Origin: Nocardia pseudobrasiliensis NBRC 108224
GTDB taxonomy: Bacteria; Actinomycetota; Actinomycetes; Mycobacteriales; Mycobacteriaceae
Assembly (NCBI RefSeq): GCF_001613105.1
Contig: NZ_BDBS01000045.1
Coordinates: forward strand, 1 to 64,000
DNA: 64,000 bases
Direction: 5' to 3'
The notes below the pieces were generated by a model. It saw only the letters and a program-made list of their open reading frames with translations, had not been told where the DNA came from and searched no databases. Below, one piece after another: positions 1 through 8,040 of the stretch; position 1 is the stretch's first letter, and the number at the start of each line of letters is the position of its first letter. The translations under genes and the position numbers were made by a program.

Positions 1-49
1 CCAGCTCGGCGCAGACGGCGTCGACATCGCGGGGCGGGGCGGCATTCAC
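1..49 (-). CDS. 5' end of an unidentified gene, cut by the window edge
   Basis: A GTG at 49 overlaps the stop codon of the upstream alpha/beta hydrolase in a 4-nt GTGA overlap, the usual sign of translational coupling. The 16 readable codons (VNAAPPRDVDAVCAEL) run off the left edge without a stop. Too little is visible to name a product; the overlap is the main support. Confidence 0.45.
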   Translation of the reverse strand, partial: MNAAPPRDVDAVCAEL

Positions 50-924
50 CGCTGCGGTCTTCCGAACCAGCGCAGCAGGGCCTGCGCGACGGCGTCGGGG
101 GCCTCACGATGCGGAAAGTGACCGACGTCGTCGAGCAGTTCCGCCTCGAATCCGGCCGGGAAGCGCTCGGCCATCCCATCGAGCGCGGCCGGTGCGACAC
201 AGCCGTCGGCGCGACCGTGAATCGTCAAGGTGGGCACGGTGATCCGGGTCGCGCGGACCTCCGGATCCGCCTCGTCCGGCCCACCCCAGTCCCAGCGGTT
301 GCGGTAATAGTCCAGGGTCACCGCGATCCAGTCCGGATTGTCGCTGGCGCGCAGGGCCGATTCGATCTCATCGGGACCCGGCTGCCAGGTCGGCGACCAC
401 TCCCGCCAGATGTGCCGCACGAATTCGTGCCGGTCCGCGGCCAGCAGGCGCGGACCCATGGGCGTATTTAAAAGCCATTGGTACCAATACATCTGGGCCT
501 GCCGCACGGAGACGATCGGCTCGGGTACGGTCGGCGCCCACGGCGCGGCCAGTGTGGCCAGGCGGTCGATCCGTTCGGGGGCGAGGATCGCGACGCGATA
601 GGCGGTGCGCGCGCCCCAATCGTGTCCGGCCAGGTGGAAACGCGGCCAGTCGAGCGCGTCGGCCAGCGCCAGCAGATCGTCGGCCAATTCCGTCAGCCGT
701 CCCCGGCGCGGCGCGGCCGGGTCGAGGAATCGGGTGCCGTCGAAGCCGCGCAGCGCGGGAACCGCGACCCGGAAACCCTGCGCGGCGAGTTTTCCGGCGA
801 TCCCGTCCCAGCCCGCGGGACCGTCGGGCCAGCCGTGTACCAGCAACACCGGTGTCCCACCGGTCGCCCCGTATAACCGCACCTCGACCTCGAGCCGCGG
901 CGTCCGAACCGTCAGATGCTCCAT
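46..924 (-). CDS. alpha/beta hydrolase, epoxide-hydrolase-like
   Basis: Predicted soluble alpha/beta-hydrolase-fold enzyme of about 292 residues. The oxyanion-hole segment HGWPDG follows the first core strands and the nucleophile elbow reads GHDWGA, with Asp as nucleophile, as in epoxide hydrolases and haloalkane dehalogenases. A late acid region (HGRADG) and the terminal DVGHFPH supply the other triad members. The substrate cannot be told. Start: the ATG at 924 (MEHLTV) has a G-rich run just upstream; an in-frame ATG at 954 would add ten residues. The stop overlaps the start of the next gene (GTGA), so the two are probably co-translated. Confidence 0.85.
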   Translation of the reverse strand: MEHLTVRTPRLEVEVRLYGATGGTPVLLVHGWPDGPAGWDGIAGKLAAQGFRVAVPALRGFDGTRFLDPAAPRRGRLTELADDLLALADALDWPRFHLAGHDWGARTAYRVAILAPERIDRLATLAAPWAPTVPEPIVSVRQAQMYWYQWLLNTPMGPRLLAADRHEFVRHIWREWSPTWQPGPDEIESALRASDNPDWIAVTLDYYRNRWDWGGPDEADPEVRATRITVPTLTIHGRADGCVAPAALDGMAERFPAGFEAELLDDVGHFPHREAPDAVAQALLRWFGRPQR

Positions 925-1084
925 CGAGCCCCCGAAATCGTCGCCCGCCCCCATCGCTTTCGAACAGAAGCAACCCTACCGCGAATCGCACACCCCCGCT
1001 CGGCGAGCACGGCGGGCCGGGGGTGTCGAATGCGCAATACTGGATATTCGGTGCCTGACACGCAACGAGAGAGGCGGTGCCCGG

Positions 1085-1777
1085 ATGTTCAAGACCGGCG
1101 TGGAGAAGATGGTGCGGTCGCTGCTGGACAACGGTTCACGGCTGCAGGCGCCAGCCGTCGCTCGGTATGTGGACAACCTGCGCCGCAAACACCCCACCGA
1201 CAACCCCGCGCAGCTCATCGCCCGGCTCGAGCGGCGCTTCGTATTCATGGTGACCGCGAGCGGCACCACGGTCGGCGCGATCGCCGCCGTCCCCGGCATC
1301 GGCACCATCCTGTCGCTGTTCGCGATGACCGCCGAGACGGCGTTCTTCCTCGAGGCCGCCGCGGTGTTCACCCTGGCCGTCGCCGCGGTGCACGGCATCG
1401 TGCTGGAGGATCGCGAGCGTCGGCGCGCGTTGGTACTCGGCGTCGCGCTCGGCGAGACCGGCATGCGCGCGGTGGAGCAAGGCGTCGGGAAGTCCGCGAA
1501 GAACTGGCCCGATCTGCTCGCCAACAAGATCCCGGGCATTCGCGGCATGAACGACGGGCTGATGAAGCGGTTCGTGGTCCAGCTGATCACCAAGCGCGCG
1601 GTGCTCATGTTCGGCAAGGTGCTGCCCGCCGGGATCGGCGCGGTCGTCGGCGGATTCGGCAACCGGGTGATGGGCAAGTCGGTGGTCGGCAACGCCCGCA
1701 AGGCCTTCGGCCCCGCCCCGGCCGCGTTCCCCGCGCCGGGCTCCGACACGGCCGTGCCGAGCGCTCTGACCAGCTGA
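1085..1777 (+). CDS. hypothetical membrane-associated protein
   Basis: A 230-residue protein with no family I recognise. The first 55 residues are basic and polar; a hydrophobic, glycine/alanine-rich stretch at about 60-105 could form one or two membrane segments; a second one lies near 180-200 (VLPAGIGAVVGGFGNRVMG). The tail is proline/alanine-rich. The start at 1085 follows a GAGAGGCGG ribosome-binding sequence; the reading frame is open much further upstream, but that part overlaps the divergent hydrolase and has no gene-like character. It reads toward thiI, 33 nt away, but thiI appears to have its own start signals. Confidence 0.7.
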   Translation: MFKTGVEKMVRSLLDNGSRLQAPAVARYVDNLRRKHPTDNPAQLIARLERRFVFMVTASGTTVGAIAAVPGIGTILSLFAMTAETAFFLEAAAVFTLAVAAVHGIVLEDRERRRALVLGVALGETGMRAVEQGVGKSAKNWPDLLANKIPGIRGMNDGLMKRFVVQLITKRAVLMFGKVLPAGIGAVVGGFGNRVMGKSVVGNARKAFGPAPAAFPAPGSDTAVPSALTS

Positions 1778-1798
1778 GGACCGCCCCCGCCGGTAGGC

Positions 1799-1804
1799 CA
1801 CAAT
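1799..1804 (+). promoter_or_regulatory. candidate -10 element for leaderless thiI mRNA
   Basis: CACAAT lies 6 nt before the ATG at 1811 and no Shine-Dalgarno sequence is present, so transcription probably starts at the start codon. The hexamer alone is weak evidence. Confidence 0.4.
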
Positions 1805-1810
1805 GGCACG

Positions 1811-3025
1811 ATGGATGCCGCGACCTGTGTGTTGGCCAAATTGGGCGAGATCACGCTCAAGGGCCGCAATCAGCGCTGGTTCGAGAACGCGCTGATTCGC
1901 AATATGCGCCGCGCGATCGGCGTGCGTCGGGTCGACATCCGCCGCCGCGGGGGCTTTCTCATCGTCTCCGCACCGCAGCTGGAATCCGCCGAACTGACGC
2001 GACGTCTGCAACAGGTCATGGGCCTGAACGTGGTGCAGCCCGCGGTGCGCGTGCCATTCACCGCCGAGGCCGCGGCCGAGGCGGCCGTCGAACTGCTGCG
2101 CGCCCGCGAGGGCGAGACCGCGCCCACCTTCGCCGTGCGAGTTCGACGGCGCGGCAAGAACTTTCCGCTCACTTCCGATGAACTGGCCGCCTACGTCGGG
2201 GCACGGATCTGTCGGGAATTCGGCTGGCCGGTGGATCTGCGGTCCCCGCAACTGCCGGTGGTGGTCGAGGTCGATCCCGACGAGATCTTCGTCTCGGTGG
2301 ATCGCCTACCCGGACAGGGCGGGCTGCCGGTGGGCTGCACCGGACGGGCGCTGGTGCTGCTGTCCGGCGGTTACGACTCCCCCGTCGCGGCCTACCGCTC
2401 GATGCGGCGCGGATTGCATTGCGACTACGTGCATTTCACCGGCGCGCCCTACACCGATCCCGCCTCCACCTACAAGGCATACGCCCTCGCCTACCGGCTC
2501 GCGCGCTATCAACCGCGGGCGCGCTTGCACGTGGTCCCGGTCGGCCGCGCCCAGAAGGCCCTGGCCACCTCCGGATCCGGGCCGCTGCAGACCGTCGCGC
2601 AGCGCAGGCTGTATCTGCGCGTGGCCCAGCGCCTGGCTCGCCGCCACAACAATCAGGTGCTGGTGACCGGCGACAGCCTCGGTCAGGTCGCGAGCCAGAC
2701 ACTGCCCAATCTCGCCGCCACCGACGGTGCGTGCGATCTGCTGGTGCTGCGCCCGCTGATCGGCTGGGACAAACAGGAGATCATCGCCGAGGCGCGGCGG
2801 ATCGGCACCTTCGACATCTCCGCGCTGCCGGACGAGGACTGCTGCCGGTTGTTCGTCCCGCCCGAGGTGAGCACCCGCGCCACCCCGGCCGAATTGGCGC
2901 GGGTCGAATTCCGCGCCGATATCGACACTCTCGTCGAGGACGCGCTGTCGCAGGCCTACGACATCGTGGTCGGGCCGGCTGCGGGTCAGCGCGCGCCGAT
3001 CGAGGCCCTCGGCCGGATCGGATAG
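1811..3025 (+). CDS. thiI: tRNA 4-thiouridine synthase ThiI
   Basis: ThiI transfers sulfur to uridine 8 of tRNA and in some species also serves thiazole formation for thiamine. This 404-residue copy has an N-terminal ferredoxin-like/THUMP region (about 1-165) and an adenylating PP-loop domain with the signature SGGYDSPVA at 185-193. The PDEDCC motif gives cysteines 344 and 345, the position of the conserved PP-loop-domain cysteine of the family. There is no C-terminal rhodanese domain, so it is the short form and persulfide must come from a partner or from this cysteine. The 3' end overlaps the convergent lipase gene by 40 nt. Start chosen at ATG 1811 with a leaderless-type promoter. Confidence 0.93.
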   Translation: MDAATCVLAKLGEITLKGRNQRWFENALIRNMRRAIGVRRVDIRRRGGFLIVSAPQLESAELTRRLQQVMGLNVVQPAVRVPFTAEAAAEAAVELLRAREGETAPTFAVRVRRRGKNFPLTSDELAAYVGARICREFGWPVDLRSPQLPVVVEVDPDEIFVSVDRLPGQGGLPVGCTGRALVLLSGGYDSPVAAYRSMRRGLHCDYVHFTGAPYTDPASTYKAYALAYRLARYQPRARLHVVPVGRAQKALATSGSGPLQTVAQRRLYLRVAQRLARRHNNQVLVTGDSLGQVASQTLPNLAATDGACDLLVLRPLIGWDKQEIIAEARRIGTFDISALPDEDCCRLFVPPEVSTRATPAELARVEFRADIDTLVEDALSQAYDIVVGPAAGQRAPIEALGRIG

Positions 3026-4470
3026 GCGGTGTCCGGATGGCCGATGCGCTGCTGCAGCACTCCGGCCAGCACATTGCCCGCACCCTTCAGCCACACCGGC
3101 CAGGTGTCCGGCTCCATGGCCATCGAGGTCTCCTCGCGAATCTCACAGCCCCGCTTCATCGCTACGCCGGAGAAGCGGTCCTCGAGCCACAGCAGTACGC
3201 GCGGCGCGGCGAGGGTCTGCAGTATGAGATGTTCGCTCAGCGAATCGCGCACATATTGCAGGCGGACCTCCGGATCGCGGCAGTAGTTCTCCTCCACCAG
3301 TCGCTTCATCGGTGGTTCCGGGGCGAATTCGTCGTTCTTGGTCTGATAGAGCAGCGTCGGGATATCCGGCGCCGAATGTCCCAGCGAGACCTTGTTGAAC
3401 ACCGACTTGGCCACGGGGTCGTCGAGCGGATTCGGAATGTCGAACAGGCTCTCCAGATTCATGAACGGCAGCATTCCGGCCGCGAACAGGCACAGCGAAC
3501 GATGCGGCACGCGCAGCGCCTTACCGGCCGGGGTCAGATGTTCGTCGAGATACCGCGCGAGTTCGGGATATTCGCGCGCGACACCGAACAGGCCGCCCAG
3601 AATCAGTCCCGAACCCAGATTGCCGCTGGCATTGAGCACCGTCGCCCTCAGATCGGCCTGCCCGCCCCCGGACGCGGCGCCCACGATCTTCAGCTCCGGG
3701 GCGTAGGCGGCATGCAGTTCGGCGGCATGCGTCGTGGCGATCGCGCCGCCGGAATATCCGGCCATTCCGACCTCGGTGTCCCTGCCCGGCAAGCCCATCG
3801 GCTCGAAATTCTCCGCGGCGCGGATACCGTCGAGAGTGATCCGCCCCTCCAGCGGTCCGGCGGCGAAGGCGGTATTCGGGCCGTCGTGATCCGGAATCGC
3901 CACCGCCCAGCCCGCGCCGAGCGCGGTGATCGGGCCGACCAGGAATTCGAAGGGCACATCGAACTGTCCGGTCACATTGCCTGGAATCGACCCCTGCTGC
4001 AGCACATACGACGGCGAGCAGTACCGCGCCCCGGAATCCACCGGGAACTGATACGACAGCAGATTGCGCGGCTTGCCGCCGTTGTCCCCGCGAGGCTTCA
4101 TCACCGTGGTGACGGCCGCGATCGGCTCACCGCGGGTGTCGGTCGACCGATACGACAGCTGCCACGAATCGATATTGAACGGAACCGTCGAGTACAGGGC
4201 CAGATTCACCTGCCGGGCCGCGATGATCTCCCCGGGCTGTTTGGCGGCCACCACATCCGCGGGCGGCTCGTAGAATTCGGGATCGAATTCCGGCGGACTC
4301 GGCGGCAGCGGGAACGGCCGCGCGGGTTGCACCTCGACGGCGGGGGCGTCGCCGTCCGAGGTCGGTTCACCCAGGGCGGTATTCGCCGAGGCGGTGATCA
4401 GCAGACCGGTCGCGAGCACACCGACGAGACTCGGCAGCAGCCGACGCCGGGACGACACCGTGACGCTCAT
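2986..4470 (-). CDS. secreted LIP-family lipase (copy 1)
   Basis: A 494-residue secreted protein of the secretory lipase (LIP) family, expected to hydrolyse acyl esters outside the cell. The N-terminus has a basic start and hydrophobic core (about 9-32) ending near ANTALGEP, a typical Sec signal peptide. The nucleophile elbow GYSGGA gives Ser240. The acid and histidine lie in the C-terminal third (YQTKNDEFAP and SEHLI are candidates). It is a clear tandem paralogue of the next upstream gene. A GGGAAGGGTGGA ribosome site precedes ATG 4470. Its last 40 nt overlap the end of thiI on the other strand, and its C-terminus carries about 15 residues not found in the paralogue. Confidence 0.9.
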   Translation of the reverse strand: MSVTVSSRRRLLPSLVGVLATGLLITASANTALGEPTSDGDAPAVEVQPARPFPLPPSPPEFDPEFYEPPADVVAAKQPGEIIAARQVNLALYSTVPFNIDSWQLSYRSTDTRGEPIAAVTTVMKPRGDNGGKPRNLLSYQFPVDSGARYCSPSYVLQQGSIPGNVTGQFDVPFEFLVGPITALGAGWAVAIPDHDGPNTAFAAGPLEGRITLDGIRAAENFEPMGLPGRDTEVGMAGYSGGAIATTHAAELHAAYAPELKIVGAASGGGQADLRATVLNASGNLGSGLILGGLFGVAREYPELARYLDEHLTPAGKALRVPHRSLCLFAAGMLPFMNLESLFDIPNPLDDPVAKSVFNKVSLGHSAPDIPTLLYQTKNDEFAPEPPMKRLVEENYCRDPEVRLQYVRDSLSEHLILQTLAAPRVLLWLEDRFSGVAMKRGCEIREETSMAMEPDTWPVWLKGAGNVLAGVLQQRIGHPDTAYPIRPRASIGAR

Positions 4471-4505
4471 TCCACCCTTCCCCTACCTGACCGGTAACCG
4501 CGAAA

Positions 4506-4548
4506 AGTGCCTCGAGCAGCAGTTTCGAATGCTACTGCGCGAGGCACT
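4506..4548 (-). terminator. hairpin after second lipase gene
   Basis: AGTGCCTCG (4506-4514) pairs with CGAGGCACT (4540-4548), and inner GCAGT/ACTGC-type pairing extends the stem. It sits 27-69 nt past the stop of the lipase at 4575-6002, so it is probably its terminator, though no U-tract is present, as is common in actinobacteria. Confidence 0.6.
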
Positions 4549-4574
4549 CCACGTCGGTCACGCCACGCCAGGGG

Positions 4575-6002
4575 TCAGCGGCGGCTGCCGATGGGCTGCT
4601 GCAGAAGACCGCCCAGCAGGGTGTTCACCCCCTGCAGCCAGACCGGCCAGCTCGCCGGATCCAGGGCCATGGAACCCTCCTGGTGGATATCGCAGCCGTC
4701 GGGCACGGGCACCCCGTCGAAGCGATCCTTCAGCCAGGTCAAAACCCTTGCGATCGAGACGATTTCGAGGCTGATGTGTTCACTGAAGTTGTCGCGGACA
4801 TAGGTCACCCGCGCCTTCGGATCCTGACAGTACTTGTCCACCAGCCGATTGACCGGACCGACGGGAGCGAATTCGTCGGGATTGGACTGGTACAGGAACT
4901 CCGGCATATCCGGTGTCGAATGCCCCAGCGAGATCGCGTCGAATACCTTGGCGGGCACCGGATCGTGGAACGGATCCGGACTGTCGAACAACCCCACGAT
5001 GTTCACGAACGGCAGGATGCCCGCGCCCCACAGGCACAGCGAGTTCTTCGGCCAACCGAACATGGCCTGGCCGAAGCCGTTCATATGCTGCTTGAAATAC
5101 GCGTCGAGTTCGGGGTACTCGCGCGAGACGCCGATCATGCCGCCCATGATCAACGCCGAACCGAGATTGTTGTTGGCCAGCGCGATCGTGTCCCGCAGAT
5201 CCGGCTGATTACCACCGGCGATCGCGCCGACGATATTCAGATCCGGTGCGTAGGAGGCATGCAGTTCGGCCGCGTGACCGGTGGCGATGGCCCCACCGGA
5301 ATATCCGGCGATGCCCACCTTGGTCGCGCGACCGGGCAGCCCCGCGGGGGCGAAATTCTCGGCGGCACGAATGCTGTCGAGGGTGATCCTGCCCTCGAGC
5401 GGACCCGCGCCGAAGGCGGTTTTGGGGCCGTCGTGATCGGGCATGTTGACCGCCCAGCCCGCACCGAGCGCGGTCAACGGGGCGACGAATTCGAAGGGGA
5501 TGTCGAACTGCCCGGTGATCGTGCCCGGCACCGACGCCTGCTGCATCACGTAGGAGGGCTGGCAGTACTGGGCGAGCGAATCGGTGGGGAACTGATACGA
5601 CAGCAGATTGCGCGCCTGCCCGCCATTGTCGCCGCGCGGCTTCATGACCGTGGTGACGGCCGCGATGGGTTCGCCCCGGGTATTGGTCGACCGGAACGAC
5701 AGCTGCCAGGCGTCGATATTGAACGGGATCACCGAATAGAAGGCCAGATGCACCTCGCGCGCGGCGATGATCTCACCCGGCTGTTTGGACGCGACCACCT
5801 CGGCGGGCGGATCGTAGAAGGCCGGATCGAGCTCCGGCGGGGACGGCGGCACCGGGAACTGCAGTGCCGGTTGAACTGGGACCGGTGGTGAATCCGCCGC
5901 GGCTACCCCCGATTGCACAACGGCTACGACGGATGCCGCGACAAGACTTATGATCAACGGCCACCGACGACGCGGTGCCGCGCGAAACTTGGTGACGCTC
6001 AC
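4575..6002 (-). CDS. secreted LIP-family lipase (copy 2)
   Basis: A 475-residue paralogue of the neighbouring lipase, matching it almost without gaps from the PPSPPE-DP-FY-PPAEVV region onward. The signal peptide is at about 10-37 (WPLIISLVAASVVAVVQ core, cleavage near AAADS). The nucleophile motif GYSGGA gives Ser235. Its role is extracellular ester or triacylglycerol hydrolysis. The start is GTG 6002: an AGGAAGG sequence lies just upstream, and the first codons (VSVT) match MSVT of copy 1. Extending upstream to an ATG at 6110 would add 36 unrelated residues in front of the signal peptide. Each copy has its own ribosome site and a hairpin lies between them. Confidence 0.9.
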   Translation of the reverse strand: MSVTKFRAAPRRRWPLIISLVAASVVAVVQSGVAAADSPPVPVQPALQFPVPPSPPELDPAFYDPPAEVVASKQPGEIIAAREVHLAFYSVIPFNIDAWQLSFRSTNTRGEPIAAVTTVMKPRGDNGGQARNLLSYQFPTDSLAQYCQPSYVMQQASVPGTITGQFDIPFEFVAPLTALGAGWAVNMPDHDGPKTAFGAGPLEGRITLDSIRAAENFAPAGLPGRATKVGIAGYSGGAIATGHAAELHASYAPDLNIVGAIAGGNQPDLRDTIALANNNLGSALIMGGMIGVSREYPELDAYFKQHMNGFGQAMFGWPKNSLCLWGAGILPFVNIVGLFDSPDPFHDPVPAKVFDAISLGHSTPDMPEFLYQSNPDEFAPVGPVNRLVDKYCQDPKARVTYVRDNFSEHISLEIVSIARVLTWLKDRFDGVPVPDGCDIHQEGSMALDPASWPVWLQGVNTLLGGLLQQPIGSRR

Positions 6003-6123
6003 TTCGACCTTCCTGGACCGGCCGCGTACGGCCCGGAAGGAGCCCGCACCGCCGCGGTTATGCGCTATCAGCAAACAGCACAAGCCGGTTTCAGCGGTAC
6101 CTGCAGACACATGAAAATGATCA

Positions 6124-6154
6124 ACGGGGCTTATGCATTTTGCATAAGCCCCGT
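6124..6154. terminator. perfect 14-bp palindrome, bidirectional terminator-like
   Basis: ACGGGGCTTATGCA (6124-6137), a TTT loop, then its exact complement TGCATAAGCCCCGT (6141-6154). It lies 20 nt past the stop of the small gene at 6174-6362 and so probably ends that transcript. A/T-rich sequence follows on the minus strand. Confidence 0.7.
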
Positions 6155-6173
6155 GGAGGGTCAGCGGACAGGG

Positions 6174-6362
6174 TCAACCTTCGAACGACGCCGCGGCCAG
6201 GTACGGCCGACATCCCGGGCCGTGCCCCGCATGCACTACCAGCAGGAAATGCGCCTTCTCCGGGGACAATCCGATGGGCTCGGTCGAGCAATCACGGTAC
6301 TGCGCGAGCCACAGATCGGTCATCCCTGGTGCGGGCTGCACTGTCTCGATCATCTGCACCAC
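6174..6362 (-). CDS. small conserved-looking protein of unknown function
   Basis: A 62-residue protein with the notable segment HAGHGPGCRPYLAA near the C-terminus and a lone Cys in YRDCSTEP. No family recognised. The GTG start at 6362 has a well-placed GAAAGGA upstream; an internal ATG at 6353 is possible. A strong hairpin directly follows the stop, supporting a real transcription unit. The gene upstream (6447-6641) is 84 nt away in the same direction. Confidence 0.6.
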   Translation of the reverse strand: MVQMIETVQPAPGMTDLWLAQYRDCSTEPIGLSPEKAHFLLVVHAGHGPGCRPYLAAASFEG

Positions 6363-6446
6363 CCCGGTCCTTTCGTCGGTGGCGATCGGATGGAACTTCG
6401 AGTGACAGCGGAATTCCCACCGGGGAGCCGAATTACACCGGTGGAA

Positions 6447-6641
6447 TCATCCGGCGGTGCGCCGGGCCAGCGCGGCCACGCGCAGACCCGCCAGTACGGC
6501 ATCGAATCTGGATACTTTGGTTTCGCCCCGACGCGGCCGCGCGGGATAGGGCCGCAGATCGGGTTCGATTTCGGCGCCACCGAGAAGGCGCCGGGCCCGC
6601 TCGTGAGCGGAAGTGCAGGAGTTGATCGAGGTCGACGTCAT
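6447..6641 (-). CDS. small basic protein of unknown function
   Basis: A 64-residue protein, rich in arginine and alanine, with no recognisable domain. Support comes from its start: AGGAGGGT sits 6 nt before ATG 6641, one of the strongest ribosome sites in the window. The frame is open further upstream but that part is a glycine/arginine-rich shadow of intergenic sequence. It belongs to a run of three small same-strand genes between the lipases and the sigma factor. Confidence 0.5.
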   Translation of the reverse strand: MTSTSINSCTSAHERARRLLGGAEIEPDLRPYPARPRRGETKVSRFDAVLAGLRVAALARRTAG

Positions 6642-6691
6642 GGCCTTACCCTCCTGAGCTGGGTCCGCAGCCGGACCGCCCTGTCCCAGGA

Positions 6692-6901
6692 TTACCCCGA
6701 TTCGTCGGAATTCAATCGGACACGCCCACTGCGAGCCGCCCGGCCGACCAGCCACGCCACCAAACCCGCGATCACCGCGATCACCAGCAGCGTCACCAGC
6801 TGCCCGGCCCATCCCCCCGGTACCCAGTCCAGCACCCCCCACAGCTGTGACCCGTGCCGATCGAACAGCCGCCGCACCCCCGCCTGCACCTCGACCGTCA
6901 T
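6692..6901 (-). CDS. small single-pass membrane protein
   Basis: A 69-residue protein with one clear hydrophobic segment (LVTLLVIAVIAGLVAWLVG, about 36-54) followed by a basic stretch RAARSGRVR, which predicts an N-out/C-in orientation. No family recognised. The ribosome site is weak (GGAACGGAT). It is divergent from the sigma factor gene with 298 nt between the starts, and 50 nt upstream of the next small gene, so the three may be one transcript. Confidence 0.5.
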   Translation of the reverse strand: MTVEVQAGVRRLFDRHGSQLWGVLDWVPGGWAGQLVTLLVIAVIAGLVAWLVGRAARSGRVRLNSDESG

Positions 6902-7199
6902 ATCCGTTCCAGTCCACCGAGGTTCGAATTCCTACCCTCTCGATTCTGGAAAACCCGACACCCTCCACACATCGCCCACCGGTCGCGACCGGGGTCATCC
7001 TCCGGTCGCCGCCGGGTCCTCCTCGATGCCTAGGGGTCCATAACGGTACGGCCGAGCTTTGGCAACGCCTCGCTGCTCCATGGCCTCGAACACGCTCACG
7101 ACCGGGCGATTCTCATCACTCGGCCGGCACGTTTCGAACCGGCGTGCCGGGTTATACGCCTGTTACCGAACACAGTCGCACCACGAAGGGAACTCGAAG
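6902..7199. other. divergent intergenic region upstream of the sigma factor
   Basis: 298 nt without a convincing gene. It holds a SigF-type promoter candidate close to the sigma factor start. The stretch GGTTCGAATTCC at about 6921 resembles a tRNA T-loop but no acceptor or anticodon arms fit around it. Confidence 0.6.
7131..7155 (+). promoter_or_regulatory. candidate SigF/SigB-type promoter of the sigma factor gene
   Basis: GTTT (7131-7134), a 14-nt gap, then GGGTTAT (7149-7155), close to the GTTT-N15..17-GGGTAT consensus of mycobacterial SigF. It lies 45 nt before the sigma factor start, which would allow autoregulation. The gap is one nucleotide short and the -10 has one extra T, so this is a suggestion. 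Confidence 0.4.
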
Positions 7200-8015
7200 A
7201 TGACGGCCAACCGTTACGACGAGTCTCGGACGAGCAAGGACAGCTACGACGACATCGAACCCTGGTTCGACAAGCTCGCCTCCCTCGACGCCGACGATCC
7301 GCACCGCGCCCAATTGCGTGACGAGATCATCGGCCGCTGCCTGCCCTTGGCCGAGCACATCGCGCGGCGCTTCGCCGGGCGCGGGGAATCGTTCGAGGAC
7401 CTGCTGCAGGTGGCCCGGGTCGGAGTGGTGCTGTCGGTGGACCGCTTCGACGTGACCCGCGGAGCCAACTTCCTGTCGTATGCGGTTCCCACGATCATGG
7501 GCGAGGTTCGCCGGTACTTCCGCGACAGCACCTGGGCCGTGCGAGTGCCGCGTCGGCTCAAGGAAATTCAGCAGCTGATCGGCCCGGCCACCGAGAAACT
7601 GGCGCAGCGCCTGGGCCGCATGCCCACCGCGCGCGAGCTCGCGGCGGAGTTGGAGGTCGAGGTCACCGAGATCACCAACGCTCTCGTCGCCTCCAACGGC
7701 TATCGCACCGATTCACTCGAGGCGAGCGTGGACGACGGCGAGGAGACCGCGAGCTCGCTGCGCGAGACCCTGGGCGATGTGGAGCCCTGCTACGAACTGC
7801 TCGAGCAGGCGATGGCGGTGCGACCGCTACTGGCCGAACTGCCCGAGCGCGACCGCCGGGCGCTGATCCTGCGCTACTTCGAATCGAAGACCCAGGCCCA
7901 GATCGCCACGGAGCTCGGCGTCTCGCAGATGCACGTCTCACGCATTCTGGCGAAAACCCTGCGCACCCTGCAGGCCCAGGCCCTGGAGGCGCCGCGCTCA
8001 CGACAGGCCGCCTGA
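7200..8015 (+). CDS. RNA polymerase sigma factor, SigF/SigB stress family
   Basis: A 271-residue group 3 sigma factor directing RNA polymerase to stress or stationary-phase promoters. Region 2 is visible as EDLLQVARVGVVLSVDRFD and the following FLSYAVPTIMGEVRRYFRD; region 3 as VRVPRRLKEIQQ through the LAAELEV helix-turn-helix; region 4 as KTQAQIATELGVSQMHVSRIL. This order and wording are typical of actinobacterial SigF/SigB. No anti-sigma gene is adjacent, which is unusual for SigF. Start: ATG 7200 after AAGGGAACTCGAAG; an upstream in-frame extension lies over the candidate promoter. The serine protease gene begins 25 nt after the stop and may be cotranscribed. Confidence 0.92.
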   Translation: MTANRYDESRTSKDSYDDIEPWFDKLASLDADDPHRAQLRDEIIGRCLPLAEHIARRFAGRGESFEDLLQVARVGVVLSVDRFDVTRGANFLSYAVPTIMGEVRRYFRDSTWAVRVPRRLKEIQQLIGPATEKLAQRLGRMPTARELAAELEVEVTEITNALVASNGYRTDSLEASVDDGEETASSLRETLGDVEPCYELLEQAMAVRPLLAELPERDRRALILRYFESKTQAQIATELGVSQMHVSRILAKTLRTLQAQALEAPRSRQAA

Positions 8016-8040
8016 ATGTCACCGATCTCGGGAGGACCCC

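Noticed and set aside
2419..4497. 692-codon open frame antisense to the first lipase and overlapping thiI
   Set aside because: Arg/Gly/His-rich composition typical of a GC-rich shadow frame; the lipase and ThiI frames explain the region.
6921..6932. tRNA-like T-loop GGTTCGAATTCC
   Set aside because: The flanks do not form a T-stem, acceptor stem or anticodon arm.
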